64,000 nt of DNA from Qipengyuania intermedia (GTDB lineage: Bacteria; Pseudomonadota; Alphaproteobacteria; Sphingomonadales; Sphingomonadaceae): the NCBI RefSeq assembly GCF_019711615.1, contig NZ_JAIGNS010000002.1, forward strand, positions 1,061,483 to 1,125,482, given 5' to 3'. A model generated the notes under the pieces. The model worked only from the letters and a program-made list of their open reading frames with translations, did no database searches and was not told the DNA's origin. Positions 8,254-17,738 of the stretch are shown here, in pieces. Made by a program: the position numbers and the translations under genes. How positions within the stretch are numbered: position 1 is the first letter of the stretch; each line of letters opens with the position of its first letter.

Positions 8254-8709
8254 CTAGGCAGCCAGCTGGGTCATTCCAGTGATATCGCGCGACGTGCACA
8301 GGACTGCCACGACGGGCCCCGCCGGAGCCACAAGGGGCTTCAGATGTACGCTCCACCGACGCGGTGATCCCGCCGCGGTGGGGCAGTCGGCAATGAAGTG
8401 GCGCTCATGCCCGGAAGCAGCGCGGCTGAAGTTTTCGCGCACAAGGGCGCGATGTTCGGCAGGCCACAGCGACCACCATGGCTGACCCTTGACCTCGCCG
8501 AAATCGGAAATCTCCATCGCCCTCATGCCGCCGCAGTTCATGTAGTCGAGTTCGCCCTGCAGCGTGAGGAGCTTGATGCAATCCTCACTCTGTTCCAGCA
8601 GGGCGAGGGCGAGATTGCCGCCGGTAAGCCCGGCGGCACACGCCATGCGCATGGCATCGGCTTCCGGTGAAAGAAGCGGCTCTGCAGTGAATTTCGATTC
8701 CCGTAGCAC
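8254..8709 (-). CDS. Stand-alone PAS-domain protein
   Basis: 151 residues starting at GTG 8709. Residues about 35-145 form one PAS domain: ALLEQSEDCIKLLTLQGEL is the usual opening, MNCGGMRAMEI the early helix, and the last strand and helix end VVAVLCTSRDITGMTQLA, matching the PAS_4-type sensory fold. There is no kinase, GGDEF, HTH or transmembrane segment, so the protein must act by binding a partner or a ligand in the cytoplasm. It lies downstream of cysK on the same strand with a 111-nt gap, so it may have its own promoter. The family assignment is good; the signal and partner are unknown. Confidence 0.75.
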   Translation of the reverse strand: MLRESKFTAEPLLSPEADAMRMACAAGLTGGNLALALLEQSEDCIKLLTLQGELDYMNCGGMRAMEISDFGEVKGQPWWSLWPAEHRALVRENFSRAASGHERHFIADCPTAAGSPRRWSVHLKPLVAPAGPVVAVLCTSRDITGMTQLAA

Positions 8710-8820
8710 TCGTCGTTCCCGTCATTGATCATGGCTCAATGCGGGCGAGTGTCGTTCGGCCATCGAAATATCCTCTGCACCATGCCGTAAGGACAAACCC
8801 TTAGCGCATGGGAGGGAACC

Positions 8821-9738
8821 TTATTCCGGCAGGAAGTCGGGCACCGAGAGATACCGTTCGCCGGTATCGTAATTGAACCCCATGATGCGAGCGCCGCTGT
8901 CCAGCTCGGGAAGCTTCTTGGCGATCGCGGCAAGCGTTGCACCGCTGGAAATACCGACGAGGATGCCTTCCGTGGTCGCGCATTTGCGAGCCCATTCCTT
9001 GGCATCTTCGGGATCGACCTGGATCGCGCCGTCGATAGCCTGCGTGTGGAGGTTCTCCGGCACGAAGCCTGCGCCGATCCCCTGTATCGGGTGCGGGCCC
9101 GGCTGTCCGCCGCTGATCACTGGCGATCCCGCAGGCTCGACCGCGAAAGCCTTCATCGCAGGCCATTTCTCCTTCAGCACTTCGGCGCAGCCGGTCAGGT
9201 GGCCGCCGGTCCCGACGCCGGTGATCATCACGTCGATCGGTTCGTCGGCGAAATCGGCGAGGATTTCCCGCGCGGTGGTACGCTTATGCACTTCGTAATT
9301 CGACGGATTGTCGAACTGGCTCGGCATCCATGCGCCATCCGTCTGTTCGACCAGCTCATGCGCGCGGGCGATGGCGCCCTTCATGCCGCCCTCCTTGGGA
9401 GTGAGGTCGAACTTTGCGCCATATGCGAGCATGAGGCGCCGCCGCTCGATGCTCATGCTTTCGGGCATGACCAGGACCAGCGTATAGCCTTTGACCGCTG
9501 CCGCCATCGCGAGGCCGATACCGGTGTTGCCGCTGGTCGGTTCGATGATGGTGCCGCCGGGCTTGAGCTTTCCGGCCTTCTCCGCGTCTTCGACCATGGC
9601 GAGGCCGATACGATCCTTGATCGAACCGCCAGGATTGGTGCGCTCGCTCTTTACCCAGACTTCGTGGTCGGGAAACAGGCGGGCGAGGCGGATATGGGGG
9701 GTTCCACCGATGGTTTCGAGAACGGACTGGGCTTTCAT
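8821..9738 (-). CDS. cysK: Cysteine synthase A (O-acetylserine sulfhydrylase)
   Basis: 305 residues. CysK makes L-cysteine from O-acetylserine and sulfide using pyridoxal phosphate. NPGGSIKDR carries the Schiff-base Lys41; [10 protein letters not shown] is the substrate loop; [10 protein letters not shown] binds the PLP phosphate; [11 protein letters not shown] contains the serine that contacts the pyridine nitrogen. Length and spacing match CysK rather than the longer cystathionine beta-synthase. Its ATG overlaps the TGA of the upstream MFS transporter (ATGA, 9735-9738), so the two are translationally coupled. That suggests the transporter exports or imports something tied to cysteine metabolism, though this is inference only. 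Confidence 0.95.
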   Translation of the reverse strand: MKAQSVLETIGGTPHIRLARLFPDHEVWVKSERTNPGGSIKDRIGLAMVEDAEKAGKLKPGGTIIEPTSGNTGIGLAMAAAVKGYTLVLVMPESMSIERRRLMLAYGAKFDLTPKEGGMKGAIARAHELVEQTDGAWMPSQFDNPSNYEVHKRTTAREILADFADEPIDVMITGVGTGGHLTGCAEVLKEKWPAMKAFAVEPAGSPVISGGQPGPHPIQGIGAGFVPENLHTQAIDGAIQVDPEDAKEWARKCATTEGILVGISSGATLAAIAKKLPELDSGARIMGFNYDTGERYLSVPDFLPE

Positions 9739-11045
9739 TGGGTCTGCTCCTGCAGCTTTTTATCGGGTGTCTCTTGGTTCAATTCATCAGGCGGGTCGAA
9801 GGTCCGGGTGGTGCGCAGGACCGGGAAAATTTTCGACCAGAGGGCGACGGTCAGGATAGCGCCTCCGCCGCCGCCGACAACCGCCGCGACCGGACCGACG
9901 GCATAGGCGAGGCTGCCCGAGAAGAAATCGCCGAATTCGTTCGATGCGCTGATCGTCAGCAGGCTCACCGAGGAGACGCGGCCGCGCTTGTCATCGGGCG
10001 TGTGCAACTGGATCAGCGACTGGCGGATGTAGACGCTGAACATGTCCGCCGCCCCGACGATGAACAGCATGGCGAGGCTGAGCGGCATGGAGGTGGAGAG
10101 GCCGAAAACGATGGTCGCGGCGCCGAAGATCGCGACTGCCCACAGCATTTTGGGACCGACGTTGGACTTGAGGGGACGGAAGGAAAACCACAGGGCGGTA
10201 AGGGCAGCGCCGACAGCCGGTGCCATCGCAAGCTGGGCGAGGCCGGTCTCCCCGACCTCCAGTATGTCGCGGGCGTAGACGGGGAAAAGGGCTGTCGCAC
10301 CCGCAAGGAAGACCGCAAACAGGTCAAGCGTGATCGCGCCGAGAACCATCTTGTTACGCACGACATAACGCAGGCCTTCCACCATAGAGTGGATCGGGCG
10401 CTGGTTCACGGCGCGCGGGGGTTGAGGCACCTTGCCGATCATGGACAGCGAGGTGATGGAAACGAGGAACAGACCCGCCGCCACGGCATAGGGCAGAAAG
10501 GGCTGGACGGCATAGAAATAGCCGCCAACCGCCGGACCCACGATCATCCCGACCTGCCACGATATGCTCGACAGGGCGATCGCATTTGGCAGGATCGCCT
10601 TGGGCACGAGATTGGGCGCGAGGGCCGACAGAGCGGGGCCAGCAAATGCGCGGGCAATTCCGAGGAGGATAGCAACGCCGAAGATCCATGCCAGCGACAG
10701 CGCGCCGCTCCACGTCAGCCAGGCGAGCAGGGAGGCGCAAACAAGCTGGAGGAGGACCGTCAACCTGCCCAGATTGCGGCGATCGAAGTGGTCGGCTGCC
10801 CATCCGGAAAAGGGCGTCAACAGGAACAGGGGTACGAATTGCAGGAGGCCGATCAGCGCCAGCTGGCCCGACGCTTCGGCAACGCCCATCCCGCCATCGC
10901 GCGCGATATTGTATGTCTGCCACCCGATGATCAGCATCATCGCGTATTGCGCCAGCGTCATCGACAGGCGCGAAATCCAGTAATAGCGGAAGTTGGCGAT
11001 CCGCAGCGGGGACCGGTCGGGGCAGGGAGTATCTTCCAGCGTCAC
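9735..11045 (-). CDS. MFS transporter, EntS-like (MFS_3 type)
   Basis: 436 residues with about twelve hydrophobic segments. Conserved features include the [19 protein letters not shown] opening helix and [15 protein letters not shown], the MFS loop 2-3 motif. Others are the central long helix region and a loop with [20 protein letters not shown], which joins the two six-helix halves in EntS and related siderophore/macrolide exporters. The C-terminal tail of about 40 residues is polar and probably cytoplasmic. It is translationally coupled to cysK by a 4-nt overlap. The substrate cannot be told from sequence; an exporter role is more likely than uptake for this branch. Confidence 0.85.
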   Translation of the reverse strand: MTLEDTPCPDRSPLRIANFRYYWISRLSMTLAQYAMMLIIGWQTYNIARDGGMGVAEASGQLALIGLLQFVPLFLLTPFSGWAADHFDRRNLGRLTVLLQLVCASLLAWLTWSGALSLAWIFGVAILLGIARAFAGPALSALAPNLVPKAILPNAIALSSISWQVGMIVGPAVGGYFYAVQPFLPYAVAAGLFLVSITSLSMIGKVPQPPRAVNQRPIHSMVEGLRYVVRNKMVLGAITLDLFAVFLAGATALFPVYARDILEVGETGLAQLAMAPAVGAALTALWFSFRPLKSNVGPKMLWAVAIFGAATIVFGLSTSMPLSLAMLFIVGAADMFSVYIRQSLIQLHTPDDKRGRVSSVSLLTISASNEFGDFFSGSLAYAVGPVAAVVGGGGGAILTVALWSKIFPVLRTTRTFDPPDELNQETPDKKLQEQTQ

Positions 11046-11058
11046 CCCAGACGCATGA

Positions 11059-11090
11059 CAGGCGCCCCTTCGCTTGTGAAGAGACGCCTG
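11059..11090 (-). other. Hairpin between the PilZ gene and the MFS gene
   Basis: CAGGCG (11059-11064) pairs with CGCCTG (11085-11090) and CTTC with GAAG inside, leaving a symmetric internal loop. It ends 13 nt upstream of the MFS start codon on the minus strand and has no T run, so it could limit read-through from the PilZ gene or shape the MFS leader. Confidence 0.35.
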
Positions 11091-11119
11091 CTTGCGCGTT
11101 TAAAAATGATTGTTGCGGC

Positions 11120-11458
11120 TTAGCGCAGTTTGCGCAGGCGCGGATTCGGTTGGACCGTGTCGATCAGCGACAGGAAATCATCCACGCGAATGATGCGCTC
11201 GAACTGGAAACCAGCGCGATTGTCGCGGCACCAGATGCAATAGGCCTCGATACGGCCGATGACCGGAAGGCGAACCACGACGCGATCTCCGCGCGCTACG
11301 TCTTCCGCGTCGTCGATCATGAAGCCATTGGCCGAGATATTCGCGATATGCATGCGCATGTCGCCCTTGCCGTGGTGTTCGGCAATAACCGGGTGGTCGA
11401 CCGGGTGACGCGCCATACGGCGCTGGTCGGTGACGCTGAGTTGTGCTCCGGCACTCAT
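11120..11458 (-). CDS. Single-domain PilZ protein (cyclic di-GMP receptor)
   Basis: 112 residues, essentially one PilZ domain. The two cyclic di-GMP motifs are present in slightly altered form: RxxxR as Arg13-Arg17 (RRMAR) and NISANGF in place of the usual DxSxxG. The strand pattern and IGRIEAYCIWCRDNRAGFQF end match PilZ beta-barrels. Such small proteins bind cyclic di-GMP and act on motility, polysaccharide export or cell-cycle targets by protein contact. It stands between tyrS and the MFS-cysK unit on the same strand with gaps of 74-95 nt, giving no clear functional link. The first motif residue of the second box is Asn rather than Asp, which PilZ proteins tolerate. Confidence 0.85.
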   Translation of the reverse strand: MSAGAQLSVTDQRRMARHPVDHPVIAEHHGKGDMRMHIANISANGFMIDDAEDVARGDRVVVRLPVIGRIEAYCIWCRDNRAGFQFERIIRVDDFLSLIDTVQPNPRLRKLR

Positions 11459-11553
11459 GCGATACGATCCCTTGTTGAATTAAGCTGGCGATAAAGATGC
11501 ACCGGAAAGGCAAATATCCGGTTAACCGCTGCTCTTATTCAATTCGGGAGGCG

Positions 11554-12783
11554 TCACCGCCGCAGGATTGCGTGCTTTTTCTTGCCCAGCGACAGCTTCG
11601 CTTCCGCTCCTTCGGCGACCTCGATGAGGAACCCGGGGTCGGTGACGACTTCTCCGTCCAACTTTACCGCACCTTCCGCCAGCTTGCGTTTCGCTTCACC
11701 GTTGGAGGCGGTGAAACCCAGCGCGGTCAGGGCTGCGCCGACGCGCATGCCTTCCGCGCCGACTTCGAGAGTGGGCAGGTCGGCACCGGCACCGCCGCCG
11801 GCAAAAGTCTCCGCAGCAGTCTTCTCGGCAAGTTTGGCTGCTTCTTCTCCGCGCACCAGCCTGGTCACCTCGTTGGCGAGGACCGTCTTGGCGTGGTTGA
11901 TCTCTGCGCCCGCGAGCTGTTCGAGACGCGCAATCTCGTCCAGCGGCAGGTCGGTGAACAGGCGCAGGAAACGGCCCACGTCGCGGTCGTCCGCATTGCG
12001 CCAATATTGCCAGAAGTCGTAATTGGGCAGCTGTTCCTCGTTGAGCCAGATCGCGCCCGAAGCGGTCTTGCCCATCTTCGCGCCGTCAGCAGTGGTCAGC
12101 AGCGGCGTGGTCAGCCCGTAAAGGTCGGTGCCGTCCATGCGGCGGGCGAGTTCCATGCCGTTGACGATATTGCCCCACTGGTCGCTGCCGCCCATCTGGA
12201 GGCGGCAATCGTACCGCTGTGCCAGCTCGCGGTAATCGTAGGCCTGCAGGATCATGTAGTTGAATTCAAGGAAGGTGAGCGGCTGTTCCCGGTCGAGGCG
12301 CAGCTTCACCGAATCGAATGTCAGCATCCGGTTGATGGTGAAATGCGGGCCGACATCGCGCAGCAATTCGATGTAGCCGAGCTGGCTGAGCCATTCGTCA
12401 TTGTTGACCATCACCGCATCGGTCGGGCCATCGCCGAAAGTCAGCAGGCGTTCGAAGACCTTGCGAATCCCGGCGACGTTGTTCGCGATGATTTCGTCGG
12501 TCATCATCTGGCGGCTTTGGTCGCGACCGCTCGGATCGCCGATCTTGCCGGTTCCTCCGCCCATTACGACAATGGGCTTGTGACCAGCCTGCTGAAGGCG
12601 CCGCAGCATCATGATCTGCACCAGGCTACCGATATGCAGCGACGGCGCAGTCGGATCGAAGCCGATATAGCCCGGCACGATCTGTTTCGCTGCAAGAGCA
12701 TCCAGCCCTTCCGCGTCGGTTACCTGGTGGATATAGCCGCGCTCTTCGAGCACGCGCAGGAGATCGGATTGATAGCTACTCAT
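11554..12783 (-). CDS. tyrS: Tyrosyl-tRNA synthetase
   Basis: 409 residues, a class I synthetase that charges tRNA-Tyr. The Rossmann domain has [10 protein letters not shown] as the HIGH box and KMGKTASG as the KMSKS box. [12 protein letters not shown], contacting the tyrosine, is also present. The C-terminal part carries an S4 RNA-binding domain ([14 protein letters not shown]) that holds the tRNA. The ATG at 12783 faces the DOMON-like gene with only 31 nt between the two starts, so their promoters must overlap. Length and motif order match the common bacterial TyrRS. Confidence 0.97.
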   Translation of the reverse strand: MSSYQSDLLRVLEERGYIHQVTDAEGLDALAAKQIVPGYIGFDPTAPSLHIGSLVQIMMLRRLQQAGHKPIVVMGGGTGKIGDPSGRDQSRQMMTDEIIANNVAGIRKVFERLLTFGDGPTDAVMVNNDEWLSQLGYIELLRDVGPHFTINRMLTFDSVKLRLDREQPLTFLEFNYMILQAYDYRELAQRYDCRLQMGGSDQWGNIVNGMELARRMDGTDLYGLTTPLLTTADGAKMGKTASGAIWLNEEQLPNYDFWQYWRNADDRDVGRFLRLFTDLPLDEIARLEQLAGAEINHAKTVLANEVTRLVRGEEAAKLAEKTAAETFAGGGAGADLPTLEVGAEGMRVGAALTALGFTASNGEAKRKLAEGAVKLDGEVVTDPGFLIEVAEGAEAKLSLGKKKHAILRR

Positions 12784-12814
12784 GACACGTCGCCGCTAGC
12801 AGGAAGATGCTTGC

Positions 12815-13357
12815 ATGCAAACGCATGAACTGATCGCGCATCCCGCATTTCCACCTTTGGCAGTGTCATCGGTTGAGGCGAGGGTCCTCCAGCGCGATTC
12901 GCATTGGCTGCGGGTGCGGTGGCGGATCGGGAGTGCCGCTCGACTTGTCCTGCCACCATTCGTGGGTCGCAAGCGCCGCGACGAGCTCTGGAAAACGACC
13001 TGTTTCGAGATCTTCCTGAAAGAGCCCGGTGCGCAGTCTTACGCCGAGTGGAACCTGTCACCCTCGGAAGGATGGAACGCCTACGATTTCGACGATTATC
13101 GCGAAGGCATGAGCGAGCGTGTCGTGCTGCGGGCACCCGATTGCACCATGCGGCCAGGCAAGGCCTTCGCCGTGTTCGATGCGGCCATCCCGTCGAGTAC
13201 TATTTCGGACGGCGAGCAGGAGATGGGGCTCACCTGCGTTCTGGAGGAAGAGGGCGGCATCAAAAGCTTCTGGGCGATGAAACATGCGAAAGATCAGCCG
13301 GATTTCCATGATCCGGCTTGCTTCGCGGCAAGGCTTGCGGCACCCACCGCGCCATGA
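12815..13357 (+). CDS. DOMON-like domain protein
   Basis: 180 residues without signal peptide or membrane segment. The sequence fits the DOMON-like type 9 group seen in sphingomonads: WRIGSAARLVLPP, then RDELWKTTCFEIFL, AEWNLSPSEGWNAYDFDDYR and the closing KSFWAMKHAKDQPDFHDP. DOMON folds bind haem or sugars in other proteins, but no ligand is shown for this branch. AGGAAG sits 8 nt before the ATG. Its TGA overlaps the ATG of the following NamZ-family gene (ATGA, 13354-13357), and the His-rich end reads like a carbohydrate-binding partner, so a joint role in cell-wall sugar recycling is a reasonable inference. Confidence 0.8.
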   Translation: MQTHELIAHPAFPPLAVSSVEARVLQRDSHWLRVRWRIGSAARLVLPPFVGRKRRDELWKTTCFEIFLKEPGAQSYAEWNLSPSEGWNAYDFDDYREGMSERVVLRAPDCTMRPGKAFAVFDAAIPSSTISDGEQEMGLTCVLEEEGGIKSFWAMKHAKDQPDFHDPACFAARLAAPTAP

Positions 13358-14556
13358 AATTCGGCATCGATCGTCTCCTTACGGAGTCCGACCTTCGCGC
13401 CCAGCTCGACGGCAAGCGCGTTTCCCTCGTGGCGCATCCTGCCTCGGTCACGGCGCAGCTCGAGCATTCGCTCGATGCGCTGATCGCAAAGGGGATCAAT
13501 GTCACCTCGGCATTCGGACCCCAGCATGGCCTGAAGGGCGACAAGCAGGACAATATGGTCGAGACCGCGGACGAGACCGATCCGCGCCACGGTATTCCGA
13601 TCTTCAGCCTTTACGGCGAGGTCCGGCGCCCCTCCGGCCAGATGATGAGCACGGCGGATGTGTTCCTGTTCGACCTCCAGGATCTCGGCTGCCGCATCTA
13701 CACTTTCGTGACGACGCTGCTCTATCTTCTCGAAGAGGCGGCGAAGGCCGGCAAGGAAGTCTGGGTCCTCGATCGGCCGAACCCTGCAGGCGGTCCCGTC
13801 GAAGGAACATTGCTGGTCCCTGGACAGGAAAGCTTCGTCGGTGCGGCCCCGATGCCGATGCGGCACGGCCTCACGATGGGTGAAATGGGGCGCTGGTTCG
13901 TCGATAACTTCAAGCTCGACGTCGAATATCGCGTGATCGAGATGGAAGGGTGGAAACCGGGCAGGGGGCCTGGTTTTGGTTGGCCGGAACACAGGATCTG
14001 GATCAATCCCAGTCCAAATGCAGCCAATGTGAACATGGCGCGCGCCTATGCGGGCACGGTCATGCTCGAAGGGACTACCTTGAGCGAGGGCAGGGGCACG
14101 ACCCGCCCGCTCGAGGTGCTGTTCGGGGCACCCGACGTAGATGCCACCGCCGTGCTATCAACCATGGAGGAAATGGCGCCGAGCTGGCTGAGGGGCTGTC
14201 ACCTGCGCGAGTGCTGGTTCGAACCAACCTTTCACAAGCACTCAGGTTCGTTGTGTAATGCCTTGATGATTCACGCGGAAGGTCCGTTTTACGATCACCA
14301 TGAATTCAAGCCGTGGCGGTTGCAGGCGCTGGCTTTCAAGGCCATCCGCAACCTCTATCCGGATTACGAATTGTGGCGTGACTTCCCGTACGAATACGAG
14401 TTCGACAGGTTGGCGATAGACGTGATCAATGGCGGCCCATCGCTGCGCGAATGGGTGGAGGACAGCGAGGCCGAGCCGGGCGATCTCGACGCCTTGGCAA
14501 ACGCCGACGAGGCAGCATGGCGCGAAACCATCGCGCCGCATTTGATCTACAGCTGA
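13354..14556 (+). CDS. DUF1343/NamZ-family exo-beta-N-acetylmuramidase
   Basis: 400 residues from ATG 13354. The sequence covers the whole DUF1343 family: GIDRLLTESDLRAQLDGKRV, SAFGPQHGLKGDKQDNM, SLYGEVRRPSGQMM, FDLQDLGCRIYTFVTTL, LDRPNPAGG and WINPSPNAANVNMARAYAGT. The founding member is Bacillus NamZ, which removes N-acetylmuramic acid from the ends of peptidoglycan chains (glycoside hydrolase family 171). No signal peptide is seen, so a cytoplasmic role on imported muropeptides is likely here. The upstream frame to 13318 was rejected because the ATG at 13354 overlaps the preceding stop as ATGA and matches the family start. Confidence 0.9.
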   Translation: MKFGIDRLLTESDLRAQLDGKRVSLVAHPASVTAQLEHSLDALIAKGINVTSAFGPQHGLKGDKQDNMVETADETDPRHGIPIFSLYGEVRRPSGQMMSTADVFLFDLQDLGCRIYTFVTTLLYLLEEAAKAGKEVWVLDRPNPAGGPVEGTLLVPGQESFVGAAPMPMRHGLTMGEMGRWFVDNFKLDVEYRVIEMEGWKPGRGPGFGWPEHRIWINPSPNAANVNMARAYAGTVMLEGTTLSEGRGTTRPLEVLFGAPDVDATAVLSTMEEMAPSWLRGCHLRECWFEPTFHKHSGSLCNALMIHAEGPFYDHHEFKPWRLQALAFKAIRNLYPDYELWRDFPYEYEFDRLAIDVINGGPSLREWVEDSEAEPGDLDALANADEAAWRETIAPHLIYS

Positions 14557-14559
14557 AAT

Positions 14560-14904
14560 CTACTCGGATGCAGGGCGTAGCCTGAAATCGTCGCTCGGTT
14601 CGGGCAAAGGTCGCAGGTCTGACACATCACCGTGCATTTGCATGACCGGACAGCCATCGAGACGCTTGTCGACCGCCGCTATCAACTGCGCGTCATCCTC
14701 GACAGCAGGGCCGCGCTCAATTGATGGCTGGCCGCTGGCGTCACGAACCTGTCGGATCACCTCGGCGCATCGGCCGGTACGGTCTTGGCCAAGATTGAGT
14801 ATTTGCGCTTCGGAGTGTGCCGAAGGAATCTCGGGATCAGGTTGTGCCTGCGCGCTCAGCAATATCCCGGCGAACGGCAGGAAGCCCAGAAGGTAAGCAG
14901 ACAT
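14560..14904 (-). CDS. Small secreted protein of unknown function
   Basis: 114 residues. A signal peptide is clear: a short hydrophobic stretch (LLGFLPFAGILLSAQAQ) with cleavage expected after AQA, leaving about 95 residues. The mature part is acidic and proline-rich, with two cysteines (in GRCAEVIRQ and DGCPVMQMH) that could form a disulfide in the periplasm. GAAAGGA lies 6 nt before the ATG, supporting translation. Its stop is 3 nt from the end of the convergent NamZ-family gene. I do not recognise the family. Confidence 0.65.
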   Translation of the reverse strand: MSAYLLGFLPFAGILLSAQAQPDPEIPSAHSEAQILNLGQDRTGRCAEVIRQVRDASGQPSIERGPAVEDDAQLIAAVDKRLDGCPVMQMHGDVSDLRPLPEPSDDFRLRPASE

Positions 14905-14958
14905 CGTCTTTCCTTTCGAGAGGAAAGGATGCCAGACTTTCCCAGCATGATCAAATGC

Positions 14959-16140
14959 CTACCCCTGCTTGCGGCTCAACTCGCGCATGGCATCGTCCAG
15001 CCCGTCGAGGGTGAGGGGATACATGCGGTCGTTTACCAGCTGCTTCATGATCTTCGTCGACTGCGAATAGCCCCACTGCTTTTCGGGCACGGGATTGAGC
15101 CAGACGGTCGCCGGGTAGGTGTTGACTACTCGCTGCATCCACGTGGCGCCGGCTTCCTCGTTCATGTGCTCTACGCTGCCGCCCGGGTGCGTGATTTCAT
15201 AGGGGCTCATCGCTGCATCGCCGACAAAGACGATCTTGTAATCGTGTCCGTATTTGTGGAGCAGGTCCCAGGTCTTGGTGCGCTCCTGCCAGCGACGGCG
15301 GTTGTCCTTCCAGACGCCTTCGTAAAGGCAGTTGTGGAAGTAGAAGAATTCCAGGTTCTTGAACTCGCTCGTCGCGGCGCTGAACAGTTCCTCCGTCACC
15401 TTGATGAAGGGGTCCATTGACCCGCCCACATCCAGGAACAGCAGCAGTTTGACCGCATTGTGCCGCTCCGGACGCATCCGGATGTCCAGCCAGCCCTGCT
15501 TGGCCGTGCCGTCGATAGTCGCGTCGAGATCCAATTCGTCGGCCGCGCCTTCGCGGGCGAAACGGCGCAAGCGACGCAGGGCCATCTTGATGTTGCGCGT
15601 GCCCAGTTCCTTGGTGTTGTCGAGGTTCTTGAACTCGCGCTTGTCCCAGACCTTGATCGCCCGCTTGTGCTTGCTTTCGCCGCCGATGCGCACGCCTTCC
15701 GGGTTGTAGCCCGAGTTACCGAAGGGCGAAGTGCCGCCGGTGCCAATCCACTTGTTGCCGCCCTGGTGGCGCTTTTCCTGCTCTTCGAGGCGCTTTTTCA
15801 GCGTCTCCATGATCTCGTCCCAGTCGCCCAGCGACTTGATTTTCTCCATCTCTTCTTCCGAAAGGAATTTCTCGGCGACCGCTTTCAGCCAGTCTTCCGG
15901 GACATCGACCGGGTTCTGGCCGTAGTCGGTGAGGATGCCCTTGAAGACCTTGGAGAAAACCTGATCGAAGCGGTCGATCAGGCCTTCGTCCTTCACGAAG
16001 GTCGCCCGGCTGAGGTAATAGAACGCCTCGGGCGATTGTTCGATGACGTCCTTGTCCAGGGCCTCCAGCAATGTGAGGTGTTCCTTGAAGCTCGCGGGAA
16101 TGCCCGCAGCGCGAAGCTCGTCGACGAAATTGAAGAACAT
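14959..16140 (-). CDS. CoxE-like protein with von Willebrand factor A domain
   Basis: 393 residues, cytoplasmic. The first 130 residues are helical and charged. The middle includes the RRLRRFAREGAADELDLD segment typical of CoxE/YehP-type proteins. The VWA domain follows, with the metal-ion site DVGGSM near residue 237 and VFVGDAAMSP further on. Such proteins work with a MoxR-family AAA+ ATPase, metal-dependently gripping a client while the ATPase remodels it. The matching MoxR gene is at 17739-18605, in the same direction, but a chemoreceptor gene on the other strand lies between. The family is secure; the client is unknown. Confidence 0.88.
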   Translation of the reverse strand: MFFNFVDELRAAGIPASFKEHLTLLEALDKDVIEQSPEAFYYLSRATFVKDEGLIDRFDQVFSKVFKGILTDYGQNPVDVPEDWLKAVAEKFLSEEEMEKIKSLGDWDEIMETLKKRLEEQEKRHQGGNKWIGTGGTSPFGNSGYNPEGVRIGGESKHKRAIKVWDKREFKNLDNTKELGTRNIKMALRRLRRFAREGAADELDLDATIDGTAKQGWLDIRMRPERHNAVKLLLFLDVGGSMDPFIKVTEELFSAATSEFKNLEFFYFHNCLYEGVWKDNRRRWQERTKTWDLLHKYGHDYKIVFVGDAAMSPYEITHPGGSVEHMNEEAGATWMQRVVNTYPATVWLNPVPEKQWGYSQSTKIMKQLVNDRMYPLTLDGLDDAMRELSRKQG

Positions 16141-16262
16141 GGGAATGTCCTACCCATCCTGCCGCGCTGCGCAAACGGGAAAGTGGGGTTTTGCCTTAAC
16201 CCGCTGCTAACCACTTACGTTTAGACCCCTCCCGCAGAACGGGGACAAAGGGATCGTATCAA

Positions 16263-17663
16263 ATGGAACTTAGCGTTGTTGATGCTTCGAAGGCTGCGAG
16301 CATCGAGTCGATTCCGGAGGCTTGCGGCAAGGTCACGGTCGGGTGTTCCGATGTGGCCGGCATCGTGCAGGCGGTTATCGACAGTTCGGGAATCCTTCGC
16401 GCCGAGCATGCGGAGCTCCAGGGCACTGTCCACGAGCTCGAGAAAGACCAGCGCAAGGTTGCCGAAGCATCCGACGAGGCACGCCTCCTGTCCGCCCGCG
16501 CCATCGAGCGCCTGGGGCAGGGCACTGCACAGATCCAGTCGTCGCTGAGCCAGATCACCAATCTCCTCGACCTGGTCGAAACGCTGGCGACCCATGTCAC
16601 CGGTTTCGCTGCGGCAATGGATCAGGTGAAACGCTGTTCGCAGGACATCGAACAGATTGCGGAGACCACCAATATCCTCGCCCTCAATGCGACAATTGAG
16701 GCGATGCGCGCAGGCGAAGCCGGTCGCACTTTCGCCGTGGTCGCCAATGAGGTGAAGTCGCTAGCGGGTGAAACGCGCAAGGCGACGGATGAGATTTCGG
16801 ACGTGATCGAAACACTCGGCACCGAGGCTGCGACCGTGATCGAGCGTATCGAAGCGGGCGCCAAGGCTTCCAACGAGGCCAAGAGCTCCGTCGCGAGTAT
16901 CGATGCGACGATCTCGGGCGTCTCCCAGCTTGTCGAGGAAGTCGACCAGCAGAACGATCAGATCGCGCGTGCCACCGGCATGATGACCGAACACGTCGAT
17001 CGTGTCTCGGCCGTGATCGAGAGTTTCGACCGCGCTGCCAGCGAAAACGAAAACAAGCTGGCGACCGCACACGATCGCATGGAAGAGCTCGAGCTGACCG
17101 CCAGCGACATGTTCGACAAGCTGGTGAAAGCGGGCCTCTCGCCGCAGGACAGCCAGCTGGTCGAGCGCGCTATCGATCACGCAAAGAACCTCGCCCGCAT
17201 TGCCGAGGAGGCGATCGAGAAGGGCGAACTCACCATGGAGCAATTCTTCGACACGGATTACAAGGAGGTGCCGGGCACGAACCCGCAGCTCTTCCGCAAC
17301 AAGCTCAGCGACTGGGCCGACCGCAACTGGCGCCCCATCATCGATTCGGTGGTGGCAGAAGGCGGCCCGATCATGATGTGCTCGCCCGCCGATATGAATG
17401 GCTTCCTGCCCACCCATGTCTCGGACCGGTCGCGCAAGCCTACCGGCGACCTGACCCACGACACCAAGTACTGCCGCAACGGTCGCATTATGCTGGAAGG
17501 CGTGGATGTCGCTGCGAAGAAGAGCACCGATCCTTACATGATGGCGGTTTACCGCCAGGAAGGGGACGGGAAGAACTACGTGGTCGTTCGCAACGTCTAC
17601 GTGCCGCTGATCATCAACGGCCGTCGCTGGGGCGACAGCGAACTGGCTTACTCGCTCAACTAA
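16263..17663 (+). CDS. Soluble methyl-accepting chemotaxis protein with C-terminal sensor-like domain
   Basis: 466 residues with no transmembrane helix. The signalling hairpin, normally C-terminal, is in the first half: [21 protein letters not shown] (about 134-155) is the conserved tip that binds CheA and CheW, flanked by long coiled coils with Gln/Glu-rich methylation heptads. After about residue 320 comes a globular domain of 140 residues (including [34 protein letters not shown] and [17 protein letters not shown]) that looks like a Cache/PAS-type sensor. This domain order fits cytoplasmic receptors. AAGGGA precedes the ATG. It ends at a two-way terminator and separates the VWA gene from moxR. 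Receptor identity is sure; the ligand is not. Confidence 0.9.
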   Translation: MELSVVDASKAASIESIPEACGKVTVGCSDVAGIVQAVIDSSGILRAEHAELQGTVHELEKDQRKVAEASDEARLLSARAIERLGQGTAQIQSSLSQITNLLDLVETLATHVTGFAAAMDQVKRCSQDIEQIAETTNILALNATIEAMRAGEAGRTFAVVANEVKSLAGETRKATDEISDVIETLGTEAATVIERIEAGAKASNEAKSSVASIDATISGVSQLVEEVDQQNDQIARATGMMTEHVDRVSAVIESFDRAASENENKLATAHDRMEELELTASDMFDKLVKAGLSPQDSQLVERAIDHAKNLARIAEEAIEKGELTMEQFFDTDYKEVPGTNPQLFRNKLSDWADRNWRPIIDSVVAEGGPIMMCSPADMNGFLPTHVSDRSRKPTGDLTHDTKYCRNGRIMLEGVDVAAKKSTDPYMMAVYRQEGDGKNYVVVRNVYVPLIINGRRWGDSELAYSLN

Positions 17664-17680
17664 ACGACATACCCCGAGAG

Positions 17681-17716
17681 AAAAGGGCGCGCTCCGATTG
17701 TGGAACGCGCCCTTTT
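17681..17716. terminator. Bidirectional intrinsic terminator between the MCP gene and moxR
   Basis: AAAAGGGCGCG (17681-17691) and CGCGCCCTTTT (17706-17716) are perfect complements with a 14-nt loop. A T run ends the stem in both directions, so it can stop transcripts of the chemoreceptor gene and of the convergent moxR gene. Confidence 0.93.
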
Positions 17717-17738
17717 CGCTGTCTGGTCGGAGCCGGAA

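Noticed and set aside
9738..11123. 461-codon open frame on the plus strand antisense to the MFS gene
   Set aside because: The translated product is a charged, Gln/Arg-rich mirror sequence, while the minus strand encodes clear membrane helices.
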